The position numbers were made by a program, and so were the translations under genes. 32,328 nucleotides of DNA from Galbitalea sp036495225 (GTDB lineage: Bacteria; Actinomycetota; Actinomycetes; Actinomycetales; Microbacteriaceae). The notes under the pieces are model-generated. The model did no database searches. It saw only the letters and a program-made list of their open reading frames with translations, and was not told the origin of the DNA. Each line of letters opens with the position of its first letter. Position 1 is the first letter of the stretch. Location of the stretch: positions 1 through 32,328 of the forward strand of contig DASXNG010000207.1 of assembly GCA_036495225.1 (NCBI GenBank). Reading direction: 5' to 3'. Shown piece after piece: positions 16,144 through 23,761 of the stretch.

Positions 16144-16585
16144 AGCGCGCCGCAGGCACGCGTAGCGAAACCGGTTGAGCGTCCCGAAAACCCAAAAAGC
16201 GGCGTGGACTGACCTGCTCGCGGCCCGGTTTCGCAGACATTTGGCCGTTTTCGGCGTGATTCGTGCGGCTCGACCCTCAAATGAAGGATGTTGCCGTCGA
16301 CAAGGCCGAATGTCTCCTTCGTTTGACGTGTAGAGCCGAATTCATCCTTCATTTCGGCGCCGGGAGCATCTGTCGACAGGAAGCGCGCCTCAAAAATCGT
16401 CAAAATTTCCTGTTGATGGTGCCGAACGGTCATTCCCTCCTGTCGACGCATCAAAACCATCTTGATTGCGGCCAAGTCTTTGCGAAACCGGGCCGAACGC
16501 GTACATCCATGCCGCTTTTTAGATTTCGGAACGCTCAAGCCCGGTTTCGCTACGCACGCCTGCGGCGCGCTACTCAACCAACGAC
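16130..16585. repeat. MITE-like element e2 with terminal inverted repeats of about 82 bp
   Basis: The 456-bp element fills most of the 609-bp gap between guaB1 and the first CNNM gene. Arms 16130-16211 and 16504-16585 are reverse complements at close to 90% by eye; both begin GTCGTTGGTTGAGTAGCGCG at the outer end. The match continues inward through GGCCCGGTTTCGCA to about 125 bp. A perfect 12-bp pair, AAATGAAGGATG (16279-16290) and CATCCTTCATTT (16343-16354), lies inside, with GTCGAC boxes around it. No frame inside looks like a protein. It starts 34 bp after the guaB1 stop. As RNA it would fold into a very long hairpin. No target-site duplication is evident. Confidence 0.75.
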
Positions 16586-16651
16586 ATAGACAGCCAGCTC
16601 AACCCATTGCCGAAGACCCGAGCGGCGGCCTCGCGGTACTGCCCCCGCCGA

Positions 16652-16657
16652 TATACT
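16652..16657 (+). promoter_or_regulatory. Candidate -10 box for the CNNM gene pair
   Basis: TATACT lies 47 bp before ATG 16705, just beyond element e2, and there is no other good -10 in the gap. No clear -35 is visible. It would allow the two CNNM genes to be expressed apart from guaB1. Confidence 0.35.
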
Positions 16658-16704
16658 CGGGAAGATAATGGACGACCATCCCCGTCGCCGTATTGTGAGC
16701 CGCA

Positions 16705-18021
16705 ATGCCTGAGTGGCTGCTGCTCGTTCTGGGTGTTGTGCTGACCATCGGCACCGGCTTCTTCGTCGCATCGGAGTTCGCGCTCGTAAACCTCGACCGC
16801 TCCGATCTTGAGTTGCGGCAGGCACGCGGCGAGCGCAATCTCGGGATCACGATCGGCGCCCTGAAGAAGACGTCAACCCATCTCTCGAGCGCGCAACTGG
16901 GCATCACGCTCACGACGCTGCTCACCGGTTACACGCTCGAGCCGGGGTTCAGTGCACTGCTCACTCCGTCGCTCGAGACAACGGGGATGTCGACGGGAGC
17001 AATCACCGCGGTCGCGGCCATCGCGGCCGTCGCGATCGCGACCATCATCTCGATGATCCTTGGCGAGCTCGTGCCGAAGACGATCGCCCTGGCACTCCCG
17101 CGCGAGACGGGCAAGATCGTCATTCCGTTCCAGGTCGGATTCACGACGGTGTTCCGACCTGTCGTCTCACTGCTGAACGTGACGGCAAACGGCATTCTGC
17201 GACTCATCGGGATCGAGCCGAAGGAAGAACTCAGTTTCGCGAGAACGGCCGAGGAGCTGACATCCCTCGTCCGTCGCTCGGCGCGCGAGGGCAGCCTCGA
17301 CAGCGACACCGCGACGCTTCTCGCCCGAACGCTCGCCTTCTCGGATCTGACGGCTCAGGATGTCATGACCCCGCGTCCCCGGGTCGCCAGCGTCGAGCGG
17401 ACGGAGACGGCCCAGGATGTCGTCGATCTTGCGCGCACCACCGGGTTCTCCCGTTTCCCCGTCATCGACGAGGGCATCGACGATGTGGTTGGCCTCGTGC
17501 ACGTCAAGCAGGCCGTCGCGGTGCCGCGGGAGAAGCGCGCTGAGGTGCCAGTCACCGCGCTTCAACAGGACGCGCTTCGGGTGCCGGAGACAATGAAGCT
17601 CGACATGCTGCTCGGCGAGCTGCGCGGTCGCGGGTTCCAGATGGCTGTTGTCGTCGACGAGTACGGAGGCACGGCGGGTGTCGCAACGCTCGAAGATCTC
17701 GTCGAGGAACTGGTTGGCGAGGTGTCAGACGAGCACGACCGCGCGAAGCCGGACGTGGTGCGCAGCAGGGACTGGTTCACGTTCCCCGGCATCCTTCGAC
17801 CGGACGAACTGCTGGAGCGCACCGACGTCAACGTGCCAGAGGACGGACCGTACGAGACCGTCGCCGGCTGGCTGATGAGCGAGCTCGGCCATCTGCCGGA
17901 GGTCGGTGACACCGTCACAGTCAACGGCGGAGTGTTCCGCATCGAGCGCCTCGACGGCAGACGCATCGACCGGGTGCGCTACACGCCGACAGCCATTCCG
18001 GAAGGTGACGACCGTGAGTGA
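16705..18021 (+). CDS. CNNM/CorC (hemolysin-family) transport protein with CBS pair, copy 1
   Basis: This 438-residue membrane protein has an N-terminal DUF21/CNNM domain of about four helices (1-180) with the hallmark GFFVASEFALV (18-28) and ELVPKTIALALP. A CBS pair follows (about 215-340; TAQDVMTPRPR, FSRFPVIDEG, VVDEYGGTAGVATLEDLVEELVGE), then a CorC_HlyC domain (about 350-430). CNNM proteins move or regulate Mg2+ and other divalent ions; some bacterial members export Mg2+ with Na+. The CBS pair can bind Mg-ATP. It overlaps the next gene by 8 bp, so the two are translationally coupled and may form a heterodimer. Confidence 0.9.
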   Translation: MPEWLLLVLGVVLTIGTGFFVASEFALVNLDRSDLELRQARGERNLGITIGALKKTSTHLSSAQLGITLTTLLTGYTLEPGFSALLTPSLETTGMSTGAITAVAAIAAVAIATIISMILGELVPKTIALALPRETGKIVIPFQVGFTTVFRPVVSLLNVTANGILRLIGIEPKEELSFARTAEELTSLVRRSAREGSLDSDTATLLARTLAFSDLTAQDVMTPRPRVASVERTETAQDVVDLARTTGFSRFPVIDEGIDDVVGLVHVKQAVAVPREKRAEVPVTALQQDALRVPETMKLDMLLGELRGRGFQMAVVVDEYGGTAGVATLEDLVEELVGEVSDEHDRAKPDVVRSRDWFTFPGILRPDELLERTDVNVPEDGPYETVAGWLMSELGHLPEVGDTVTVNGGVFRIERLDGRRIDRVRYTPTAIPEGDDRE

Positions 18022-19051
18022 CTGGTGGGGGCTCGTCTGGCTCGCGATTCTGCTTCTGATCAACGGCTTCTTCGTCGGCGCGGAGTTCGCGATCATCTCA
18101 GCGCGACGTTCGCAGATAGAACCGCGCGCCGACAGAGGCTCGCGAGCAGCCAAGACAGCACTCTGGGCGATGGAACACGCGACGCTCATGCTCGCAACGA
18201 CGCAGTTGGGCATCACGGTGTGCTCGCTGCTGATACTGAACGTGTCCGAGCCATCCATTCACCACCTCATCGCGGCTCCGCTGGATTTGCTCGGATGGAG
18301 CGAGGACGTCGTCGCCGCTGTGTCGTTCATCGTTGCGTTGCTGATCGTTTCGTTCCTGCACGTCATTCTTGGTGAGCTCGTTCCGAAGAACGTGTCGTTC
18401 TCGGTGCCGGAGCGCGCGGTGTTGGTCCTTGCGCCACCCCTGGTCGGTTTTGCGACGATCTTCCGGCCGATCATCGTCGCGCTGAACGCGACATCCAACG
18501 GCATCGTGCGCCTGGTGCGCATCACGCCGAAGAGCGAGGCGACGAGCGCTTTCACGGTTGACGAGGTCGCAAACATAGTGGCCCAGTCGACTCGCGAGGG
18601 CCTGCTGACCGACTCGACCGGAACGCTGACGGCCGCATTCGAATTCTCGACCAAGCACGTCGGGGATGTCGCGGTCGGACTCGCGAAGCTTGTCACGCTT
18701 CCGGATGATGCGACGCCAGCCGATGTCGACCGGGCGGTCGCGCAGCGAGGGTTCTCGCGCTACGTGCTCGTGAACGACGCGGGCGAGCCGACCGGGTATC
18801 TCCACCTGAAGGACGTGCTCGACCTCGACGGTGACGAGTACACCGAGCCGGTACCACCGCGCCGCATTCGCAGGCTGATCTCCATTGGCGCCGCGGTCGA
18901 CCTCGAGGACGCACTGGCAACCATGCGCAGCAGCGGCGTTCACGTCGCGCGGGTGTTCGACGACTCTGGTGCCACGCAGGGTGTGCTGTTCCTGGAGGAC
19001 ATCATCGAGGAACTCGTCGGCGAAGTTCAGGATGCGACGCGGCGGAGCTAG
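18014..19051 (+). CDS. CNNM/CorC-family transport protein with CBS pair, copy 2
   Basis: This 345-residue protein starts at GTG 18014, chosen over GTG 18005 because GAAGGTGA lies at the right distance. The DUF21/CNNM domain has GFFVGAEFAII (16-26) and GELVPKNVSFSVP. The CBS pair (about 200-340) ends in LFLEDIIEELVGEVQDATRRS. It stops right after the CBS pair and lacks the CorC_HlyC domain of its neighbour, so the tandem pair are not simple duplicates. In Mycobacterium tuberculosis two such genes also sit beside guaB1. Together they probably form a membrane ion transporter whose CBS domains sense nucleotides, which would fit the purine gene upstream. Element e3 begins 8 bp after the stop. Confidence 0.88.
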   Translation: MSDWWGLVWLAILLLINGFFVGAEFAIISARRSQIEPRADRGSRAAKTALWAMEHATLMLATTQLGITVCSLLILNVSEPSIHHLIAAPLDLLGWSEDVVAAVSFIVALLIVSFLHVILGELVPKNVSFSVPERAVLVLAPPLVGFATIFRPIIVALNATSNGIVRLVRITPKSEATSAFTVDEVANIVAQSTREGLLTDSTGTLTAAFEFSTKHVGDVAVGLAKLVTLPDDATPADVDRAVAQRGFSRYVLVNDAGEPTGYLHLKDVLDLDGDEYTEPVPPRRIRRLISIGAAVDLEDALATMRSSGVHVARVFDDSGATQGVLFLEDIIEELVGEVQDATRRS

Positions 19052-19058
19052 CTCTCAT

Positions 19059-19421
19059 GTAGTTGGTTGGGTAGCGCCGCGCAGCAAGACAGGCTTGAGC
19101 GTGCCGAAAACCAAAAAGCAGCATGGATTGATCCGCTGGTGGCCCGTTTTCGCAGACACGTGGCCGTTTTCGGTGGGCGTGCCCCCGCTTGGCGCGTTTG
19201 CGCCCGGCGCGCGGCAGCAATGGGCCGCCTGGGGCAAACACTCCCGTTCGGGCTGCGACTGGCGCGTAGGTGCTCGGTGGGGACAAATGAGCCCGGGCGC
19301 CCGAACACAATTGATCCAATAGAGCACCTTTACCGCAGGCGAGAGCGTGTGGTGTCGTACTTCAGAACGCTCAACCCCGGTTTCGCTACGCGTCGCTGCG
19401 CGGCGCTACTCAACCAACTAC
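19059..19421. repeat. Inverted-repeat family element e3 between convergent genes
   Basis: The 363-bp element fills almost the whole 375-bp gap 19052-19426, from 8 bp after the CNNM stop to 6 bp before the first base of the OYE stop triplet. The ends match as reverse complements: GTAGTTGGTTGGGTAGCGC at the left, and the complement of GCGCTACTCAACCAACTAC at the right (one mismatch), continuing through CGCGCAGC and GCTTGAGCGT. The left module (19094-19174) is shared with e1 and e2. The right half holds the same cruciform as e1: AGGTGCTC (19268-19275) pairs with GAGCACCT (19322-19329) around CGGGCGCCCG (19294-19303), followed by TTTACCG as in e1. No protein-coding frame is credible. Confidence 0.7.
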
Positions 19422-19426
19422 GGACG

Positions 19427-20506
19427 CTACTGCCACTTAGCGCGCAAGTACTGACCGGGCCAGTAGTCGAGCTCGACGCCGAGTTCGTGCGCGGCGCGAA
19501 GTGGCCAGTGGGGGTCTCGGAGGAGTTCTCGCGCCAGCATGACGACATCCGCCTGTCCGGTCCCGACGATCTGCTCGGCCTGGTGCGGGTCGGTGATGAG
19601 TCCGATGGCGCTCGTCGGCACGGCGGCGTTGGTGCGCACATACTCGGCGAAAGGTACCTGGTAGCCGGGACCGAGCGGGATGGCTGCACCGGCGACGTTG
19701 CCGCCGGAGGAAATGTCGAAGAAGTCTGCTCCCGCTTGTTTGGCCCAGCCCGCAACCGTTGAGGTCTGGTCTTCGTCCCAGCCGTGCTCGACCCAGTCAG
19801 TCGCCGAGAAGCGCACCAGCACGGGCACGGCGTCGCCAACAGTCCCTCGAATGGCGGACACGACCCTGAGCAGGAGCCTCGCCCGGTTCTCGAGCGAGCC
19901 GCCATAGTCGTCAGTGCGCTCATTGCTGATCGGCGAGAGAAACTGGTGCAGCAGGTAGCCGTGAGCCGCATGGAGCTCGAGCAGGTCGAATCCCGCGTCG
20001 AGTGCGCGCACTGCCGCCTCCGAGAACGCCTCAACTATCGCGTCGATGCCTTGGACATCCAGCGCGACGGGCGTGTCGTAGCCGGTAAAAGGCACGGCAG
20101 ACGGGGCGACGGTCGACCAGCCGCCGGCGCTGGCGGGAACCGTGCCGCGCTCGTCGTACCCCCACGCCGGGTAGGTCGAAGCTTTGCGCCCGGCATGAGC
20201 GAGCTGGATGCCAGCCGCAGCTCCCCGGGAGTGGATGAAGTCGACGATAGGGCGCCAGGCATCCCGTTGTGCGTCATTCCAGATTCCGGTGTCCCGTGGT
20301 GAGATTCGGCCGTCAGCCGTGACAGCTGTTGCCTCAGTGATCACCAGGCCGGCGCCGCCGGTTGCGAGGGAGCCGAGGTGCACCAGGTGCCACGGCGTCG
20401 GCACGCCGTTCTCATCGAAGACCGAGTACTGGCACATCGGTGCAGCCCAGACGCGATTTCGTACCGACAGCTTTCGCACGGTGATGGGTTCAAAGAGTGC
20501 GGCCAC
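19427..20506 (-). CDS. NADH:flavin oxidoreductase, Old Yellow Enzyme family (YqjM-like)
   Basis: This 359-residue FMN-dependent ene-reductase reduces activated C=C bonds in the cytosol. The thermophilic-like OYE signature is present: APMCQYS, with the flavin-tuning Cys25 and Tyr27, where classical OYEs have Thr. LELHAAHGYLLHQFLSP gives the two substrate-binding His residues, and RFSATDWVEHGW and the ARELLRDPHWP C-terminal motif follow. The start GTG 20506 places MAALFEPITVR at the usual position; TTG 20518 is an in-frame alternative. Neither has a strong ribosome site. The HAD gene ends 25 bp upstream on the same strand, so the two are probably one operon. YqjM relatives are often induced by oxidative or electrophile stress, but no SigH promoter is seen here. 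Confidence 0.92.
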   Translation of the reverse strand: MAALFEPITVRKLSVRNRVWAAPMCQYSVFDENGVPTPWHLVHLGSLATGGAGLVITEATAVTADGRISPRDTGIWNDAQRDAWRPIVDFIHSRGAAAGIQLAHAGRKASTYPAWGYDERGTVPASAGGWSTVAPSAVPFTGYDTPVALDVQGIDAIVEAFSEAAVRALDAGFDLLELHAAHGYLLHQFLSPISNERTDDYGGSLENRARLLLRVVSAIRGTVGDAVPVLVRFSATDWVEHGWDEDQTSTVAGWAKQAGADFFDISSGGNVAGAAIPLGPGYQVPFAEYVRTNAAVPTSAIGLITDPHQAEQIVGTGQADVVMLARELLRDPHWPLRAAHELGVELDYWPGQYLRAKWQ

Positions 20507-20531
20507 GCGGAGGTCCAATCGCTGAAAATGG

Positions 20532-21149
20532 TTAGGTGCTGAGGGCGGTCAGGAACTCTCGCAGACCGTGCACTCCAGTGAAATGGTGCACTGTCGCACC
20601 GAGTGCCGCCGCGGCATCCGTGTTCACCCTCTTGTTGTCTATGAACACAAGTTGGTCGATAGCAATTCCAAGCCCGTTCGCCGCGGCGAGGTAGATCGCG
20701 GGCTCGGGCTTCAGCAGGTTGAGTTCGGCGCTCACGAACACGCGTTCATAAAAGCGAGCCATCGGGGAAGCTCGAAGCGGACTCGCGAAGTCGAACCCAG
20801 CGTTCGACAGCACCGCGACGCGGGTGCCGCCCTCGTGCAGCTCCTCAAGCAGTTCGATCGTTCCGGGCTCCACGCTGGTCCAGCTTCGGAAGTCGGCGGC
20901 CCAGAGTCGCTGGATGTCCGCTGCGCCCCAGGTGACGCCGAGCTCCCTGCCAATCAGACGCCAGTATTCGGTGACGGCCAAGTCGCCGCGATCGAGGGAA
21001 TCGCGATGCTCGTTGTAGCTGTTCCAGAAAGGTTTAGCCGGGACTGCGGCCACCGCGACGAGGGCGGCGCGATCCTCGTCGCTTGGCGCTCGCGAGATCA
21101 CCTCGCCGTAATCGAACAGGACAACTCGATTGGGGATGCTAAGCGACAC
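20532..21149 (-). CDS. HAD-superfamily hydrolase (subfamily IA)
   Basis: The 205-residue protein starts at GTG 21149, giving MSLSIPNRVVLFDYGEVI. Motif I is FDYGEV: the nucleophile Asp13 is present, but the usual second Asp is Gly, as in HAD-IA proteins with FDxGGV-type motifs. Motif II is VLSNAG, motif III the Lys in LLKPEPAIY, and motif IV is FIDNKRVN, where the usual DD is DN. An alpha-helical cap lies at about 20-95. Loss of the second Asp can mean weak or non-phosphatase activity, or a dehalogenase-like role; the substrate is not predictable. It lies upstream of the OYE gene and is divergent from nnrD with a 24-bp gap. Confidence 0.8.
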   Translation of the reverse strand: MSLSIPNRVVLFDYGEVISRAPSDEDRAALVAVAAVPAKPFWNSYNEHRDSLDRGDLAVTEYWRLIGRELGVTWGAADIQRLWAADFRSWTSVEPGTIELLEELHEGGTRVAVLSNAGFDFASPLRASPMARFYERVFVSAELNLLKPEPAIYLAAANGLGIAIDQLVFIDNKRVNTDAAAALGATVHHFTGVHGLREFLTALST

Positions 21150-21173
21150 GCTGTCCAAACTATCGTGGGACTC

Positions 21174-22007
21174 ATGACGAGCAATTATCGAGCGTGGACA
21201 GCGAAGGATGCCGCTGCCAACGTCGCGGTGCCGCTGGAGTCCGACGACAAGTACTCCCGTGGCGTGCTCGGCGTCATCACCGGCAGCAACCAGTACCCGG
21301 GCGCCGCCGTGCTCGGAGTTGAAGCCGCGCTTCGAACCGGCGTCGGGATGGTGCGCTATCTCGGTCCGACACGCCCCACCGACCTGGTACTCGCCAGACG
21401 CCCGGAGGTGGTCAGATCGAACGGCCGCGTGCAGGCGTGGCTGATCGGCTCCGGAATGGACGCGAACGCCGAACGGGAGTCGGAGGTCGAGATACGCGAC
21501 GCGATCGCACAGGGTCTGCCTGTCGTGCTGGACGCCGGAGCGCTCGACCTGGTGCGCATCGCAAGCGGGCCGATCGTCATCACGCCCCACTTCACCGAGT
21601 TGGCGCGAATCATCCGGAAGGATCTGGATGAGATTGCTCAGGATCCAGGAGCCGCAGCCGCGCGCACGGCCAATGAGCTCGGCGTGACGGTTCTTCTCAA
21701 GGGACACACGACCTACGTCGCTTCACCGGACGGAACGAGGCTGTCGGTGAGGCTCGCGCCGACCTGGCTTGCGACCGCGGGATCGGGAGATGCGCTCGGA
21801 GGTGTGCTTGGTGCGCTCGTAGCCACGCATGCCGACTCGCTCGGATCGGATCCGGGTCTTCTGGCGAAGCTCGCGGCGACGGCATCCGCGATTCATGGAC
21901 TAGCTGCCGACCGTGCATCTGGCGGTGGGCCGTTCACCGTTCTTGATCTCGCGGCCGCGCTTCCCGCCACGATCGCCGCACTGCTGGTCGACCACCGCGC
22001 GGCTTAG
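21174..22007 (+). CDS. nnrD: ADP-dependent NAD(P)H-hydrate dehydratase
   Basis: This 277-residue ribokinase-fold enzyme repairs NADHX and NADPHX, the hydrated forms of the cofactors, using ADP. Signatures are GVITGSNQYPGAAVL (33-47), GTGVGM-like RTGVGMVRYLG, VLDAGALDL, ITPHFTELARI, LLKGHTTYVA and the catalytic TAGSGDALGG with Asp206. The epimerase domain (NnrE) fused in many bacteria is absent, so this is the dehydratase alone. ATG 21174 lies inside a longer frame that overlaps the divergent HAD gene; it is preceded by TATCGT (21161-21166) at 7 nt, so the mRNA is probably leaderless. The GT87 gene follows after 30 bp. Confidence 0.9.
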   Translation: MTSNYRAWTAKDAAANVAVPLESDDKYSRGVLGVITGSNQYPGAAVLGVEAALRTGVGMVRYLGPTRPTDLVLARRPEVVRSNGRVQAWLIGSGMDANAERESEVEIRDAIAQGLPVVLDAGALDLVRIASGPIVITPHFTELARIIRKDLDEIAQDPGAAAARTANELGVTVLLKGHTTYVASPDGTRLSVRLAPTWLATAGSGDALGGVLGALVATHADSLGSDPGLLAKLAATASAIHGLAADRASGGGPFTVLDLAAALPATIAALLVDHRAA

Positions 22008-22037
22008 GCCACGATCGCTCGGGATACGCTTGTTCGC

Positions 22038-23402
22038 ATGACAGCCGCCCTGCCGACGCCCACGCGTTGGCAACGGGTCACACGCTGGGCGCTTCATAGT
22101 CCGACCGCCATCTGGACAGCGTTCGTTCTCGCCCACCTCTGGCTGGGCTGGGTGAACCTGAACGCGCCGGGCCTGCCACTCGGGGATGTCACCATCTGGT
22201 ACCGCTATTGGGCGGAAGAGGCCGACCTCAACTCCTACTACGTTGGCGTCGACACCTCGTGGGTCTATCCGGTTGTCGCGCTCATCCCGATGGTGATGGC
22301 GGGCGTTTTCGGCTTCGCCAACTTCGCGGGCAGCTGGTTGAGCCTCGTCTTCCTGCTCGATGCGGTGGCGTTTGCTGCGTTGGTCGGTTGGCGCCGTCCG
22401 GGTCGGCCCGTGGTTGTCGGATGGTGGTGGATCGCGTTCCTCGTGCTTCTCGGGCCGATCGCGATGGGGCGAATCGACTCGATCTCCGTTCCGCTCGGCA
22501 TCGTCGCCGTTCTGTATCTTGCGACACGGCCGAAGCTCGCCGCCGTGCTGCTGACGATCGCGACGTGGATCAAGGTGTGGCCGGCGGCCATCATCGCGGC
22601 GGCCATCATCGCCAGTCGTGATCGGCTGAAGATACTCATTACGGCGGTCGTCGCGAGCATTGCGATCATCGCAGCCGTCGTTGCCCTCGGCGGTGCACGC
22701 AACCTCTTCAGCTTCATCACCCAGCAGACGGGCAGAGGCCTGCAGGTGGAGGCACCCGTCAGCAACATCTGGATGTGGATGTCGTTCGCCCACGTTCCCG
22801 GTGCCTACCCGTACTACGACCAGGCGATCAACACCTACGAGGTCACCGGTCCATTTTCGACTGGCATTGCGGGAATCATGACTGCGGTGCTCGCGGTCGT
22901 CGTCGCCGCGGTTGCAGTGCTCGGCGTTATCGCGGTGCGCCGCGGCGCCTCAGTCACCGAACTGCTCCCGCCGCTCTCGCTCGCCTTTGTGACCGCCTTC
23001 ATCGCTTTCAACAAGGTCGGCTCGCCGCAGTACATCACCTGGCTCGCCGTCCCGATCATCCTCGGTCTTGCGACGAATGCCGCGGGACACGGACGCTCCT
23101 TCCGTATCCCGGCGATCCTGTCGCTGGCGATCGCCGCTCTGACCCAGTCGTTCTACCCGTACTTCTATCTCGAGCTGCTTGAGCTGCACGGGCCCGAGCT
23201 CGTCGCGTTGACCGTGCGGAACCTCCTGTTGTTTGTGGTGCTCGGTTGGGCGGTGGCCGTCGTCTGGGATGTTTCGCGTCGATCTGCCATTCACGAGGAG
23301 CTGCCAGAGGCCGAGTCGTGGCTGCCCAGCGTCTGGCCGTTCGGGAGGAACGCGTCTCGGTTCGACGGGGCAGACATCCTCGCTGCCGACGACGCAGACT
23401 AG
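22038..23402 (+). CDS. GT87-type membrane glycosyltransferase (DUF2029 family)
   Basis: This 454-residue polytopic protein has about ten to eleven hydrophobic segments. The N-terminal region has the acidic loop LGDVTIWYRYW (about 48-58), where GT-C enzymes keep their catalytic Asp. The middle has the family marks MGRIDSISVPLG and ATWIKVWPA, and later NKVGSPQYITWLAVPI. This fits GT87 polyprenyl-phosphate-dependent mannosyltransferases, which extend mannan or phosphatidylinositol mannosides in actinobacteria; the acceptor cannot be told. The C-terminal 50 residues are cytosolic and acidic. A TACGCT box (22025-22030) ends 7 nt before the ATG, suggesting a leaderless mRNA of its own. Confidence 0.82.
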   Translation: MTAALPTPTRWQRVTRWALHSPTAIWTAFVLAHLWLGWVNLNAPGLPLGDVTIWYRYWAEEADLNSYYVGVDTSWVYPVVALIPMVMAGVFGFANFAGSWLSLVFLLDAVAFAALVGWRRPGRPVVVGWWWIAFLVLLGPIAMGRIDSISVPLGIVAVLYLATRPKLAAVLLTIATWIKVWPAAIIAAAIIASRDRLKILITAVVASIAIIAAVVALGGARNLFSFITQQTGRGLQVEAPVSNIWMWMSFAHVPGAYPYYDQAINTYEVTGPFSTGIAGIMTAVLAVVVAAVAVLGVIAVRRGASVTELLPPLSLAFVTAFIAFNKVGSPQYITWLAVPIILGLATNAAGHGRSFRIPAILSLAIAALTQSFYPYFYLELLELHGPELVALTVRNLLLFVVLGWAVAVVWDVSRRSAIHEELPEAESWLPSVWPFGRNASRFDGADILAADDAD

Positions 23403-23434
23403 TTCCAGAACGAAGCTTCAAGGAGGAACAACGA

Positions 23435-23761
23435 ATGCTGGTCGCATTTTCCGTGTCGCCGAGCGGCGGCCCCGCTCCCGCTGACGGTGAAACCGATTCT
23501 GTGCACGACGCAGTCGCCGCCGCTGTGCGCGTCGTTCGGGAGTCCGGTCTGCCAAACAACACCGACTCGATGTTCACGACCATCGAGGGGGAGTGGGATG
23601 AGGTGTTCGATGTCGTGAAACGTGCGACAGAAGCGGTTGGCGCATTCGGGCCGCGCGTGTCACTCGTGCTGAAGGCGGACATCCGTCCTGGCCACACGGG
23701 CGAACTCACCGGCAAGGTCGAGCGGCTCGAGCGCGCCGTCGGCGGCGGTAGCGTTGGATAA
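23435..23761 (+). CDS. MTH1187-family thiamine-binding protein
   Basis: This 108-residue protein starts at ATG 23435, with AGGAGG at 23421-23426, the best ribosome site in the window. It has MLVAFSVSPSG, HDAVAAAVRVVRESGLPNNT, SMFTTIEGEWDEVFDVVKRA and RVSLVLKADIRPGH, the four-strand, two-helix pattern of the MTH1187/YkoF-like thiamine-binding family. These small cytosolic ferredoxin-like proteins bind thiamine or related pyrimidines. The stop TAA is directly followed by the GTG of an MFS transporter, so binding and transport are very likely linked. GT87 ends 32 bp upstream. No TPP riboswitch fits in that space. Confidence 0.82.
   Translation: MLVAFSVSPSGGPAPADGETDSVHDAVAAAVRVVRESGLPNNTDSMFTTIEGEWDEVFDVVKRATEAVGAFGPRVSLVLKADIRPGHTGELTGKVERLERAVGGGSVG

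Noticed and set aside
16263..16668. Open frames inside e1-e3 whose peptides look alike (for example SIHAAFWF-like and KPGLSVPK-like runs)
   Set aside because: The similarity comes from the shared nucleotide repeat: the peptides occur in different frames and strands in each copy, start codons are not conserved, and no ribosome sites are present.
23403..23434. TPP riboswitch before the thiamine-binding gene
   Set aside because: Only 32 bp separate it from the GT87 stop, far too short for the roughly 100-nt aptamer.
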